DNA of 64,000 nucleotides, taken from positions 40,491-104,490 of the forward strand of contig NZ_JPJE01000008.1 of assembly GCF_000765215.1 (NCBI RefSeq). The letters run 5' to 3'. Made by a program: the position numbers and the translations under genes. The notes under the pieces were generated by a model. The model did not search any database and was not told the DNA's origin. It was given only the letters and a program-made list of their open reading frames with translations. Each line of letters begins with the position of its first letter. Within the stretch, counting starts at the first letter, position 1. Below, one piece after another: positions 23,989 to 33,452 of the stretch. Source of the DNA: Eubacterium sp. ER2. Its GTDB lineage: Bacteria > Bacillota > Clostridia > Lachnospirales > Lachnospiraceae.

Positions 23989-25443
23989 ATGATAGAAAAA
24001 GAAAAATGGGAGAGGACATTCAGGGAACCTCTGGATGAACCGCCTGCTCATGAGCCGGAGCGGCAGTACTACTTTATGGAGAAGGCCAGAAAGTACATAC
24101 AGGAGGCGTCAGCCCGAGCAGGACGTCCCCTCACCTTCCACGTCACCACCTTTGGCTGTCAGATGAACGCCAGGGACTCGGAGAAGCTGGAGGGCATTTT
24201 GAAGAAGGTGGGCTACGTGGAGGAGCCGGAGGAGGAGAAGGCAGATTTTGTCATCTACAACACCTGCACTGTGCGGGAGAACGCCAACCAGAGGGTGTAC
24301 GGACGCCTGGGACAGCTTGGACACGCGAAAAAGTCCAACCCTCACATGATGATCGCCCTTTGCGGCTGCATGATGCAGGAGCCCCAGGTGGTGGAAAAGC
24401 TGAAGAAAAGCTACCACTTTGTGGACATCATCTTCGGCACCCACAACATCTACAAGTTCGCGGAGCTGATCGCGGCCCGGATGGAGTCGGGCCGGATGAT
24501 CATCGACATCTGGAAGGACACGGACAAGATCGTGGAGGATCTGCCTGTGGCCAGGAAATATCCCTTTAAGTCCGGCGTCAATATCATGTTCGGCTGCAAC
24601 AACTTTTGCAGCTACTGCATCGTCCCTTATGTCCGGGGGCGGGAGAGGAGCCGTGACCCGAAAGCCATCATCCGGGAGGTGGAACGCCTGGCGGCGGACG
24701 GCGTGGTGGAGATCATGCTCCTTGGACAGAACGTGAACTCCTACGGGAAGACGCTGGAGCACCCTATGACCTTTGCTCAGCTCCTTGAGGAGGTGGAGAA
24801 GGTGGATGGCATCGAGAGGATCCGCTTTATGACCTCCCACCCGAAGGATCTCTCCGACGAGCTCATAGAGGTGATGGGAAGATCGAAGAAGATCTGCCGT
24901 CATCTCCATCTCCCGGTGCAGTCCGGGAGCAGCCGGATCCTGGAGAAGATGAACCGCCGGTACACGAAGGAGCAGTACCTGGCGCTGGTGGAGAAAATAC
25001 GGGCCGCCGTTCCGGACATCTCCCTCACCACGGACATCATTGTGGGCTTCCCCGGGGAGACGGAGGAGGATTTCCAGGAGACGCTGGATGTGGTGAGAAG
25101 GGTGCGGTACGACAGCGCCTTTACCTTTATCTACTCAAAGCGGACAGGCACTCCCGCCGCGGCCATGGAGGACCAGGTTCCCCAGGAGGTGGTGAAGGAC
25201 CGGTTTGACCGGCTTCTTAAGGAAGTGCAGGAGATCGCCGGTGAGGTGTGCGCCGTTCACCAGGGCACTGTCCAGGAGGTGCTGGTGGAGTCGGTGAACG
25301 ACCATGACCCGTCCCTTATGACCGGACGGATGAGCAACAATCTCCTTGTCCATTTCCCGGGCGGGGAGGATCTCACAGGAAAGCTGGTGCAGGTGCGCCT
25401 GGACGAGTGCAGAGGATTTTACTATCTTGGCCATATGGTGTAA
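23989..25443 (+). CDS. miaB: tRNA-2-methylthio-N6-dimethylallyladenosine synthase MiaB
   Basis: The 484-residue radical SAM methylthiotransferase adds a methylthio group to i6A37 of tRNA. The N-terminal UPF0004 domain has three cluster-binding cysteines (GCQMNARDSE, NTCTVRENA, CGCMMQ). The radical SAM site is CNNFCSYCIVPYVRGRERSR near residue 200, and a TRAM domain follows (about 415-480). GAGGTG sets the start. miaA, which supplies its i6A substrate, lies downstream after mutS-mutL, so one region encodes both steps of ms2i6A formation. Confidence 0.96.
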   Translation: MIEKEKWERTFREPLDEPPAHEPERQYYFMEKARKYIQEASARAGRPLTFHVTTFGCQMNARDSEKLEGILKKVGYVEEPEEEKADFVIYNTCTVRENANQRVYGRLGQLGHAKKSNPHMMIALCGCMMQEPQVVEKLKKSYHFVDIIFGTHNIYKFAELIAARMESGRMIIDIWKDTDKIVEDLPVARKYPFKSGVNIMFGCNNFCSYCIVPYVRGRERSRDPKAIIREVERLAADGVVEIMLLGQNVNSYGKTLEHPMTFAQLLEEVEKVDGIERIRFMTSHPKDLSDELIEVMGRSKKICRHLHLPVQSGSSRILEKMNRRYTKEQYLALVEKIRAAVPDISLTTDIIVGFPGETEEDFQETLDVVRRVRYDSAFTFIYSKRTGTPAAAMEDQVPQEVVKDRFDRLLKEVQEIAGEVCAVHQGTVQEVLVESVNDHDPSLMTGRMSNNLLVHFPGGEDLTGKLVQVRLDECRGFYYLGHMV

Positions 25444-25478
25444 AATGCCAGCTGTGACCATTTATATTTTGCGGCAGA

Positions 25479-25522
25479 AACGCTCACACTATATAGGAGA
25501 CTATACAGTGAGGGCGTTTTTT
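25479..25522 (+). terminator. Hairpin-T tract ending miaB and abutting the next start
   Basis: AACGCTCAC (25479-25487) and TATAG (25492-25496) pair with CTATA (25501-25505) and GTGA..GCGTT (25508-25518), with a GG bulge, followed by TTTTTT. The ATG of the next gene follows the T run directly, and its likely GAGGG ribosome site lies in the right arm. Confidence 0.7.
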
Positions 25523-25951
25523 ATGAGAGAATACAGAAAGAAAATTTGTGAATATCTGCTGCTGTGGTTCGTGGGAGGGTGTCTCTACTACGGCTTTGAG
25601 GTGGTGTTCCGGGGCTTCTCCCACTGGAGCATGTTTGTCCTGGGAGGCATCTGTATGTGCTTCTGCGCCTGGCAGGGGAGCGTGCGCCAGTGGCAGGATC
25701 CGCTGTGGGTGCAGCTTCTCCGGTGCATGGTCTTTATCACCTCCTGCGAATTTATCACCGGGATCATCGTCAACAAGTGGATGGGCTGGCATGTGTGGGA
25801 CTACACGGGGATGCCCTTGCAGCTCTTCGGACAGATCTGCGTGCCCTTCATGCTCCTCTTTTCCTGCCTCAGCGTGGTGGGGATCTATCTGGGAGGGAAC
25901 ATCCTGTGGAAGGTATTTGGCGAGAAAAAACCGCATTTTTTCCTGATTTAA
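25523..25951 (+). CDS. Multi-pass membrane protein, putative ABC permease (CmpB-like)
   Basis: From ATG 25523 the protein has 142 residues with four hydrophobic helices. Its opening LLLWFVGGCLYYGFEVVFRGFSHWSMFVLGG matches a widespread Clostridia membrane family annotated as putative ABC transporter type IV (CmpB-like). The family's real function is unknown, and no ATPase is nearby. The ribosome site is buried in a terminator-like hairpin, so it may be weakly expressed or regulated. The upstream in-frame extension overlaps miaB and is not credible. Confidence 0.65.
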   Translation: MREYRKKICEYLLLWFVGGCLYYGFEVVFRGFSHWSMFVLGGICMCFCAWQGSVRQWQDPLWVQLLRCMVFITSCEFITGIIVNKWMGWHVWDYTGMPLQLFGQICVPFMLLFSCLSVVGIYLGGNILWKVFGEKKPHFFLI

Positions 25952-25966
25952 TTTGACGGGAAAATG

Positions 25967-25975
25967 TGCTATACT
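25967..25975 (+). promoter_or_regulatory. Extended -10 promoter for mutS
   Basis: TGC plus TATACT (25970-25975) forms an extended -10 about 60 bases before mutS. The -35 region is poor, although TTGACG occurs at too short a spacing. Confidence 0.45.
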
Positions 25976-26034
25976 TAACTATGTATGCCTGCGGGCGTGC
26001 ACACAAAAGACAAGAACAGCAAAGGAGAACTTAC

Positions 26035-28680
26035 ATGGCTGAATTAACTCCGATGATGCAGCAGTATGTGGAGACGAAGAAGCAATATAGCGACTGCATC
26101 CTTTTCTATAGATTGGGAGATTTTTATGAGATGTTTTTCGATGACGCCCTCACCGCGTCCCGGGAGCTGGAGATCACTCTGACAGGGAAGAACTGCGGCC
26201 TGGAGGAGCGGGCGCCCATGTGCGGCGTGCCCTACCACGCGGTGGACAGCTACCTGAGCCGTCTGGTGGCCAAGGGCTACAAGGTGGCCATCTGCGAGCA
26301 GATGGAGGACCCGGCCACGGCCAAGGGACTGGTCAAAAGAGAGGTGGTGCGTATCGTCACCCCGGGGACCACGGTGGATCCCCAGGCCCTGGACGAGACG
26401 AAAAACAATTATATCATGTGTGTGGCCTATATTGGGGACACCTACGGCGTCTCCGTGGCGGACGTGACCACGGGAGAGTATTTTGTGACAGAGATCGGGG
26501 ACAGCGGTATGCTCTTTGACGAGATCACCCACCTGATGCCCTCGGAGCTGATCTGCAATGAGGCCTTCTACATGAGCGGCATGGATCTGGACGACCTGAA
26601 GGGGCGTCTGGGGATTACTGTCTACGCCCTGGACGCCTGGTATTTTGACGATGCCATCTGCCGCCGGACCCTGGAGGAGCACTTTAAGGTGAGCTCTATG
26701 GAGAGCCTGGGCATCGGGGACTTTGACTGCGGCGTCATCGGCGCCGGAGCCCTCCTCGTCTACCTGAAGGAGACCCAGAAGACGGATCTTGTCCAGCTCT
26801 CCCATCTGACCCGGTACGTGACGGGAAAGTACATGGTGCTGGACAGCTCCACAAGGCGAAATCTGGAGCTTAGCGAGACGCTGCGGGAAAAGCAGAAGAG
26901 GGGCTCCCTTCTTTGGGTGCTGGACAAGACAAAGACCGCCATGGGAGCCAGGATGCTGCGCAAGCAGCTGGAACAGCCCCTCATAGACAAGAAGCAGATT
27001 GAGAGGCGGCTGGACGCGGTGGAGGAGCTCCTGGACAACGCCATCTGCCGGGAGGAGATGCGGGAGTACCTGACTCCTGTCTACGATTTGGAGCGGCTTT
27101 TGAGCAAGATCACCTACAAGTCCGCCAACCCAAGGGATCTGACTGCCTTTTACAGCTCCCTGTCCATGCTGCCCCACATCCGGTGCATCATGGAGGATCT
27201 GCGCTCTCCCCTTCTGAAGGAGATACTGGGGGAGATGGACGCTCTGGAGGACATCTGCGACCTGATCGGGAGGGCCATCTGTGAGGATCCTCCCCTTGCC
27301 ATGAAGGAGGGCGGCATCATTCGCGAGGGCTACAGCGAGGAGGTGGACCGCCTGCGAAACGCCAAGACCGAGGGGAAGGACTGGCTGGCGAAGCTGGAGG
27401 AGGAAGAGCGGGAGAAGACAGGCATCAAGAACCTGCGGATTAAATACAACAAGGTCTTCGGCTACTATCTGGAGGTGACCAATTCCTTTAAAAATCTGGT
27501 GCCGGATTACTATACAAGAAAGCAGACGCTGGCCAACGCGGAGCGCTACATCACGCCCCGCCTCAAGGAGCTGGAGGACACCATCCTGGGGGCGGAGGAC
27601 AAGCTGTACGCCCTGGAGTATGAGCTGTACTGCGAAGTCCGGGACACCATAGGAAAAGAAGTGGTGCGCATCCAGAACACGGCGAAGGCGGTGGCCCAGC
27701 TTGACATGCTGGCCTCCCTGGCCGTGGTGGCGGAGCGGAACCGGTATGTGAGGCCGAAGATCAATGAGAAGGGTGTCATCAACATCAAGGACGGACGCCA
27801 CCCGGTGGTGGAGCAGATGATCCCAAACGACATGTTCATTGCCAACGATACATATCTGGATGACAAGAAGGACCGGATCTCCATCATCACCGGGCCCAAC
27901 ATGGCGGGAAAATCCACCTACATGCGCCAGACCGCCCTCATCGTGCTGATGGCCCAGGTGGGCTCCTTCGTGCCTGCGTCCAGCGTGGATATCGGTATCG
28001 TGGACAGGATCTTCACGAGGGTGGGAGCTTCTGACGACCTGGCATCCGGGCAGAGCACCTTTATGGTGGAGATGACGGAGGTGGCCAATATCCTGCGGAA
28101 CGCCACCCGCCACAGCCTTCTCATTCTGGATGAGATCGGGCGGGGCACCAGTACCTTCGACGGCCTGAGCATCGCCTGGGCGGTGGTGGAGCATATCAGC
28201 AACACCAAGCTTTTGGGCGCCAAGACCCTCTTTGCCACCCATTATCACGAGCTGACAGAGCTGGAGGGCAAGATAGACAATGTCCACAACTACTGTATCG
28301 CGGTGAAGGAAAAGGGGGACGATATTGTGTTCCTGCGCAAGATCGTCAAAGGCGGCGCGGACCGCAGCTACGGTATCCAGGTGGCCAAGCTGGCCGGCGT
28401 GCCGGACCCAGTCATCGAGCGTGCCAAGGAGATCGCGGAGGAGCTGTCCTACGCGGACATCACCACAAGGGTGAAGGATATCGCGTCAGGCGGCAGAGAG
28501 ACAAAGAAAAAGGCGAAGAAGTACGACGAGGTGGATATGGCCCAGATGTCCCTCTTCGACACGGTCAGGGACGACGATGTGCTGGAGGAGATCAAAAATC
28601 TGGACGTCAGCCATCTCACGCCCATTGACGCCTTGAACACGCTGTACCAGCTTCAGAATAAATTGAAAAACAGGTGGTAA
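26035..28680 (+). CDS. mutS: DNA mismatch repair protein MutS
   Basis: The 881-residue MutS starts at ATG 26035 after AAAGGAG. The mismatch-binding N-terminal domain contains the Phe-x-Glu motif in YRLGDFYEMFFDDA near residue 35. The connector, lever and clamp follow, then the ABC ATPase domain with Walker A GPNMAGKSTYMRQ near 620 and TSTFDGLSIAWAVVE. It recognises base mismatches and recruits MutL, encoded one base after its stop. The C-terminal helix-turn-helix end matches the family. The length is typical. Confidence 0.97.
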   Translation: MAELTPMMQQYVETKKQYSDCILFYRLGDFYEMFFDDALTASRELEITLTGKNCGLEERAPMCGVPYHAVDSYLSRLVAKGYKVAICEQMEDPATAKGLVKREVVRIVTPGTTVDPQALDETKNNYIMCVAYIGDTYGVSVADVTTGEYFVTEIGDSGMLFDEITHLMPSELICNEAFYMSGMDLDDLKGRLGITVYALDAWYFDDAICRRTLEEHFKVSSMESLGIGDFDCGVIGAGALLVYLKETQKTDLVQLSHLTRYVTGKYMVLDSSTRRNLELSETLREKQKRGSLLWVLDKTKTAMGARMLRKQLEQPLIDKKQIERRLDAVEELLDNAICREEMREYLTPVYDLERLLSKITYKSANPRDLTAFYSSLSMLPHIRCIMEDLRSPLLKEILGEMDALEDICDLIGRAICEDPPLAMKEGGIIREGYSEEVDRLRNAKTEGKDWLAKLEEEEREKTGIKNLRIKYNKVFGYYLEVTNSFKNLVPDYYTRKQTLANAERYITPRLKELEDTILGAEDKLYALEYELYCEVRDTIGKEVVRIQNTAKAVAQLDMLASLAVVAERNRYVRPKINEKGVINIKDGRHPVVEQMIPNDMFIANDTYLDDKKDRISIITGPNMAGKSTYMRQTALIVLMAQVGSFVPASSVDIGIVDRIFTRVGASDDLASGQSTFMVEMTEVANILRNATRHSLLILDEIGRGTSTFDGLSIAWAVVEHISNTKLLGAKTLFATHYHELTELEGKIDNVHNYCIAVKEKGDDIVFLRKIVKGGADRSYGIQVAKLAGVPDPVIERAKEIAEELSYADITTRVKDIASGGRETKKKAKKYDEVDMAQMSLFDTVRDDDVLEEIKNLDVSHLTPIDALNTLYQLQNKLKNRW

Positions 28681-28681
28681 T

Positions 28682-30820
28682 ATGAGCAGAATACAGGTTT
28701 TAGACCAGGTAACGATAGACAAGATAGCGGCCGGCGAGGTGATCGAACGCCCGGCCTCCATTGTGAAGGAGCTCCTGGAGAACGCCATAGACGCAGGAGC
28801 CACCTCCATCACGGTGGAGATTCGGGATGGAGGCATCTCCTTTATCCGGGTGACGGACAACGGCTGTGGCATTGAGATGGAGGACATTCCGGCGGCTTTT
28901 CTGCGCCACTCCACAAGCAAGATACGTTCCGCGGAGGATTTGTCCCACATCTCCTCCCTGGGCTTTAGGGGAGAGGCTCTCTCCAGTATCGCGGCCGTGG
29001 CTCAGGTTGAGCTGATCACAAAGACAAAGGACAGTACCTTCGGCGCCTCCTACAGGATCGAGGGAGGAAAGGGCGGACATCCGGAGGAGACGGGAGCGCC
29101 GGACGGCACTACCTTTCTTGTGCGCCAGCTCTTCTACAACACCCCCGCCAGGCGGAAATTCTTAAAGACGCCCATGACGGAGGCGAGCCATGTGGGAGAT
29201 CTGGTCACCAGGCTGGCCCTGTCCCATCCGGAGATTTCCTTCCAGTTCCGCAACAACGGCCAGTCTAAGCTGCACACCTCCGGGAACGGCAGCCTGCGGG
29301 ATGTGATCTATCACGTGTACGGGAGGGAGATCGCCTCCCACCTGCTGGAGGTGGACTTTGAGGGGAGGGGCATTCACATTTCGGGCTGCATCGGTGAACC
29401 TCTTGTCTCCAGAGGAAACCGGAACTTTGAGATTTACTTTATCAATGGAAGATATGTGAAGAGCAGCATTATCTCAAAGGCCATCGAGGACGCCTACAAG
29501 GATTTCCAGATGCAGCACAAATATCCCTTTACTGTGCTTCATATCCAGGTGGACACGGAGATCGTGGATGTGAACGTGCACCCCACCAAGATGGAGGTGC
29601 GCTTCCAGAACCAGCAGGAGATCTACAACAGCGTCTGCGAGGCTGTGTCCCGCTCCCTTCACCACGATGAGCTGATCCCTCAGATCGATCTGCCGGAGCC
29701 GCCGGGAGCGGCGCCGGAGAAGGAAAAGCACATACCGGCACAGGAGGCGGCTGCCCCGGAGAGGGAGAGAAGAGCGCTGTCGGCAGAAGAAACGATTGCC
29801 AGGAACACGGCAGGAAACATAGAAAAACAGAGTGTGCTCTATAAAAAACAGAGCGCATATGAAGTCCCGAACGAGCCGGAAGAGGAAAAACAGAGCGCGC
29901 TCTTTAAAAATGGGCCTGAAAACGCAGGACAGACGCCGCGTACTCAGGCTGGTCAGCCGGACCGGGAGCCGCGAAAGGATCTGGACTATTTCATGAAGAA
30001 AATGAGAGAGCGGGTTCTCTCCTATCATCAGCAGAGCGCCGCTGCGGAGGTGCAGGAGCAGGGGCAGATACACAGGCCCGAGGTGACTCGTGACCGGATC
30101 AGAGAGGCTGCGAACTACAGGGCGGAGTCTGAAAAAACAGAGCGTGCTCTGGAGAAAACGGAAGTTCCGGAGAAAAAAACAGAGCAAGCTCCAAAACAGC
30201 TCAATCTTTTTGAGGAGAAGCTTCTGAGTCCCCAGGCGGTTTCCCAGTACCGGATCATCGGGCAAGTCTTCGAGACCTACTGGCTGGTGGAATTTAAGGA
30301 TAATCTCTATATTATAGACCAGCACGCCGCCCACGAGAGGGTGCTCTACGAGAAGACGCTGGCGGGGATGAAGACGAGAGATTTCACCTCCCAGATCATC
30401 AGTCCCCCCATCATCCTGAACCTGACCATGCAGGAGGCTCAGCTTCTCAATACATATATGGATCAGTTTACAAGGATTGGCTTTGAGATCGAGGAGTTCG
30501 GGCAGGATTCCTACGCTGTGCGTGCCGTGCCGGACAATCTTTTCAGTATTGCGAAGAGGGATCTTCTTATGGAGATGATTGACAGCTTATCTGATGAGCT
30601 TTATACTGGACTGGCACCGGATATCATTGACGAGAAGATCGCGTCCATGTCCTGCAAGGCGGCGGTGAAGGGAAACATGAGACTCTCCGCGAGAGAGGTG
30701 GAGACTCTCATCGGGGAGCTGCTAAAGCTTGAGAACCCCTACCACTGTCCCCACGGAAGACCGACGATTATCGCCATGAGCAGGCGCGAACTGGAAAAGA
30801 AATTCAAGAGGATCGTGTGA
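28682..30820 (+). CDS. mutL: DNA mismatch repair protein MutL
   Basis: The 712-residue protein has an N-terminal GHKL ATPase (about 1-330; VTDNGCGIEMED, FLRHSTSKI, GFRGEALSSIAAV). A charged linker (about 340-510) is followed by a C-terminal dimerisation/endonuclease domain with DQHAAHERVLYE, the metal-site motif of MutL proteins that nick DNA, plus SCKAAVKG and CPHGRPT. Organisms with this motif lack MutH. The linker contains imperfect repeats built on KQSALxKK-type units. The stop TGA overlaps the miaA ATG. Confidence 0.97.
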   Translation: MSRIQVLDQVTIDKIAAGEVIERPASIVKELLENAIDAGATSITVEIRDGGISFIRVTDNGCGIEMEDIPAAFLRHSTSKIRSAEDLSHISSLGFRGEALSSIAAVAQVELITKTKDSTFGASYRIEGGKGGHPEETGAPDGTTFLVRQLFYNTPARRKFLKTPMTEASHVGDLVTRLALSHPEISFQFRNNGQSKLHTSGNGSLRDVIYHVYGREIASHLLEVDFEGRGIHISGCIGEPLVSRGNRNFEIYFINGRYVKSSIISKAIEDAYKDFQMQHKYPFTVLHIQVDTEIVDVNVHPTKMEVRFQNQQEIYNSVCEAVSRSLHHDELIPQIDLPEPPGAAPEKEKHIPAQEAAAPERERRALSAEETIARNTAGNIEKQSVLYKKQSAYEVPNEPEEEKQSALFKNGPENAGQTPRTQAGQPDREPRKDLDYFMKKMRERVLSYHQQSAAAEVQEQGQIHRPEVTRDRIREAANYRAESEKTERALEKTEVPEKKTEQAPKQLNLFEEKLLSPQAVSQYRIIGQVFETYWLVEFKDNLYIIDQHAAHERVLYEKTLAGMKTRDFTSQIISPPIILNLTMQEAQLLNTYMDQFTRIGFEIEEFGQDSYAVRAVPDNLFSIAKRDLLMEMIDSLSDELYTGLAPDIIDEKIASMSCKAAVKGNMRLSAREVETLIGELLKLENPYHCPHGRPTIIAMSRRELEKKFKRIV
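29829..30192 (+). repeat. Short palindromic repeats in the mutL linker
   Basis: Copies of AGAGCGYGCTCT flanked by A runs occur at 29829-29840 (AGAGTGTGCTCT), 29851-29856 (half), 29892-29903 (AGAGCGCGCTCT), 30139-30150 (AGAGCGTGCTCT) and 30181-30192 (AGAGCAAGCTCC). All lie in one frame of the MutL linker and give KQSVLYKK, KQSALFKN, KTERALEK and KTEQAPKQ. Confidence 0.65.
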
Positions 30821-31800
30821 TGAAACAGCCACTAATTGTGTTGACCGGCCCCACCGCAGTGGGGAAGACAAAAGCGTCCATCACCCTGGCAAAGCGGATC
30901 GGCGGCGAGATCATCTCCGCCGACTCCATGCAGGTGTACCGCCATATGGATATCGGTTCTGCCAAGATACGCCCCGGGGAGATGGAGGGAGTGCCCCACT
31001 ACCTGGTGGATGTGCTGGAGCCTGATCAGGAGTTCAATGTGGTACGGTTCCAGTCCATGGCAAGGGAGGCTATGGAGAGGATCCGGGCAAACGGCCATAT
31101 TCCTATCGTGGTGGGCGGAACAGGATTTTATATCCAGGCTCTCCTCTACGACATTGATTTTACGGAGGGCGGGGAGGACGACGGCCTGCGCGGGGAGCTG
31201 GAGGCCTTCGCCAGAGAGAAGGGACCGTCCGCGCTCCATGCCCGCTTAGCCCAGGTGGATGAGGAGTCCGCCAGGGCCATCCACCCGAACAATGTGAAGC
31301 GGGTGATACGGGCTCTGGAATTCTACCACCAGACAGGGGAGAAGATATCGGTTCACAACGAGCGGGAGAGGCAGCGCAGCTCCTCCTATAATTTCCGGTA
31401 CTTTGTCCTGAATGACGAGCGGAGCAGGCTGTACCAGCGCATTGACAGGAGAGTGGACCAGATGATGGAGGAGGGCCTCGTAGAGGAGGTCCGCCGTCTG
31501 AGGGAGATGGGGATGCGCCCGGGCATGGTGTCCATGCAGGGGCTGGGCTACAAGGAGATACTGGATTACCTGGAGGGAAACTGCAGTCTTGGGGAGGCTG
31601 TCTACAGGATCAAGCGGGACACGAGGCATTTTGCCAAGCGCCAGATCACCTGGTTTAAGAGGGAGAAAGAGGTGATCTGGATCGACAAGCCCTCGTATGA
31701 CTACGATGAGAAAAAAATAGTGGAGGCAATGCTTTCCTATATAGCGGAGGGAGTAGAAGGGATATGTTTAAAGGACTATTCGGGGGCTCCAGATTTTTAA
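30820..31800 (+). CDS. miaA: tRNA dimethylallyltransferase MiaA
   Basis: The 326-residue enzyme transfers the dimethylallyl group to A37 of tRNAs reading UNN codons. The P-loop TGPTAVGKTKAS is at residues 9-20. The DSMQVYRHMDIGSAK substrate loop and VGGTGFYIQALLYDID are typical. It starts at ATG 30820 overlapping the mutL stop (ATGA). It supplies the substrate for MiaB encoded upstream. The C-terminus overlaps the next small gene by 37 bases. Confidence 0.96.
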   Translation: MKQPLIVLTGPTAVGKTKASITLAKRIGGEIISADSMQVYRHMDIGSAKIRPGEMEGVPHYLVDVLEPDQEFNVVRFQSMAREAMERIRANGHIPIVVGGTGFYIQALLYDIDFTEGGEDDGLRGELEAFAREKGPSALHARLAQVDEESARAIHPNNVKRVIRALEFYHQTGEKISVHNERERQRSSSYNFRYFVLNDERSRLYQRIDRRVDQMMEEGLVEEVRRLREMGMRPGMVSMQGLGYKEILDYLEGNCSLGEAVYRIKRDTRHFAKRQITWFKREKEVIWIDKPSYDYDEKKIVEAMLSYIAEGVEGICLKDYSGAPDF

Positions 31801-32075
31801 AGAGGATGAACCCTCTTATGGAGCTCTATTCGTACAGCAAAAATTCGGAGAAGACATATAAGGAGCTGATGGCTCTTGAGCCCCTTGCGAAGACAAAGGG
31901 GGAGAAGGCCATGTTCAATCTGAACCGGGCAGGCCTTTTATATGATATGTATAAATACCGGGAGGCGGCGGACGTGATGAGGGAGATCCCGGCCATCAAC
32001 CCGGAGTTTGACGCCCAGTGCGCCCAGATGAAGACACGCATCATGGCGGCCATGACAAGGGGCGAGCACAGGTAG
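31764..32075 (+). CDS. Conserved small helical protein, unknown function
   Basis: The 103-residue protein is predicted mostly helical, with a TPR-like pattern (EKAMFNLNRAGLLYDMYKYREAADVMREIPAINPEFDAQ resembles two helices of a tetratricopeptide unit). No membrane segment is visible. It overlaps the end of miaA by 37 bases in another frame, with GAGGGAG ten bases before the ATG. I recognise no named family. An alternative start at 31806 would remove the overlap but has no ribosome site. Confidence 0.6.
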   Translation: MFKGLFGGSRFLKRMNPLMELYSYSKNSEKTYKELMALEPLAKTKGEKAMFNLNRAGLLYDMYKYREAADVMREIPAINPEFDAQCAQMKTRIMAAMTRGEHR

Positions 32076-32162
32076 ACGCGGGGCAGGCAGACGCCGGCAG
32101 AGGCGGGTCGGACGGATAGCGGCGCGGGCGGATACAGACAGAAATGAAAAAGGAGTAAGACA

Positions 32163-33452
32163 ATGCAGGATGAACAGATGACCCGGATGTATGAAAAGAT
32201 GGGGATATCCGAAAAAGTATACAGGTTTGGAAGACAGATGGAGGAGAAGCTTAAGGAGCGGTTTGCGGCCATTGACAGGACTGCGGAGTACAACCAGATG
32301 AAGGTGATCCGGGCCATGCAGGAGAACCGGGTCAGCGAGGGATGCTTCCACTACACCAGCGGCTACGGCTACGACGATCTGGGAAGGGAGACACTGGAGA
32401 AGGTGTACGCCAGCGTGTTCCACACGGAGAGCGCCCTGGTGCGGCCTCAGATCGCCTGCGGGACCCACGCTCTCTGCGTGGCGCTGGCCGCCAATCTGCG
32501 GCCCGGGGATGAGCTCCTCTCGCCTGCGGGCAAGCCCTACGACACTCTGGAGGAGGTCATCGGCATCCGCCCCTCCCGCGGGTCACTGGCCGAGTACGGC
32601 GTGACCTACCGGCAGGTGGATCTGCTGGAGGACGGTACCTTTGACTACGAGAATATCAGGAAGGCCATCAATGAGAGGACAAAGCTGGTCACTATCCAGC
32701 GGTCCAAGGGGTATCAGACCCGGCCCAGCTTCTCTGTGGCCCAGATCGGGGAGCTGATCGCCTTTGTGAAGAAGATCCGCCCGGATCTCATCTGCATGGT
32801 GGACAACTGCTACGGAGAGTTTGTGGAGCTGACTGAGCCAAGCGATGTGGGGGCCGACATGGTGGTGGGCTCCCTCATCAAGAACCCAGGCGGCGGCCTG
32901 GCGCCCATCGGCGGGTACATTGCGGGACGGGAGGAACTCATCGAGAACTGTGCCTATCGGCTCACCTCCCCGGGCCTGGGACGTGAGGTGGGGGCTACCC
33001 TGGGTGTCATGCAGTCCTTTTACCAGGGACTTTTCCTGGCGCCCACCGTGGTGGCCAGCGCCCTGAAGGGCGCCATCCTGGCGGCCAATATCTATGAGTC
33101 CTGCGGCTTTCAGGTGGTGCCTGACGGAAAGGAGAGCCGTCACGACATTATCCAGGCAGTGGAGCTTGGCACGCCGGAGGGGGTCATCGCCTTCTGCCAG
33201 GGGATCCAGGCGGCGGCCCCGGTGGACTCCTATGTGACGCCGGAGCCCTGGGCCATGCCGGGGTACGACAGCGATGTGATCATGGCGGCGGGAGCCTTTG
33301 TGCCGGGATCCTCCATCGAGCTCTCAGCGGACGCTCCCATCAAGCCGCCCTACGCCGTCTACTTCCAGGGAGGTCTCACCTGGCCTCACGCAAAGCTGGG
33401 CATACTGATGTCACTGGAATACCTGGTGCGGAAAGGGCTGGTCACTCTATGA
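32163..33452 (+). CDS. Methionine gamma-lyase family / aluminium resistance-type PLP protein
   Basis: The 429-residue protein belongs to the PF06838-type PLP enzymes annotated as aluminium resistance or methionine gamma-lyase family. The N-terminal RVSEGCFHYTSGYGYDDLGRETLE and IACGTHALCVALAANLRPGDELL segments are typical. The PLP-binding Lys is in GSLIKNPGGGLAPIGGYIAG. Chemistry on sulfur amino acids is inferred from the fold. The AAAGGAG site sets the start. Its end overlaps the next oxidoreductase gene by four bases. Confidence 0.88.
   Translation: MQDEQMTRMYEKMGISEKVYRFGRQMEEKLKERFAAIDRTAEYNQMKVIRAMQENRVSEGCFHYTSGYGYDDLGRETLEKVYASVFHTESALVRPQIACGTHALCVALAANLRPGDELLSPAGKPYDTLEEVIGIRPSRGSLAEYGVTYRQVDLLEDGTFDYENIRKAINERTKLVTIQRSKGYQTRPSFSVAQIGELIAFVKKIRPDLICMVDNCYGEFVELTEPSDVGADMVVGSLIKNPGGGLAPIGGYIAGREELIENCAYRLTSPGLGREVGATLGVMQSFYQGLFLAPTVVASALKGAILAANIYESCGFQVVPDGKESRHDIIQAVELGTPEGVIAFCQGIQAAAPVDSYVTPEPWAMPGYDSDVIMAAGAFVPGSSIELSADAPIKPPYAVYFQGGLTWPHAKLGILMSLEYLVRKGLVTL

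Noticed and set aside
26044..28287. A 747-codon minus-strand open frame inside mutS
   Set aside because: It mirrors mutS codons, is rich in His, Gln and Leu without domain structure, and has no ribosome site.
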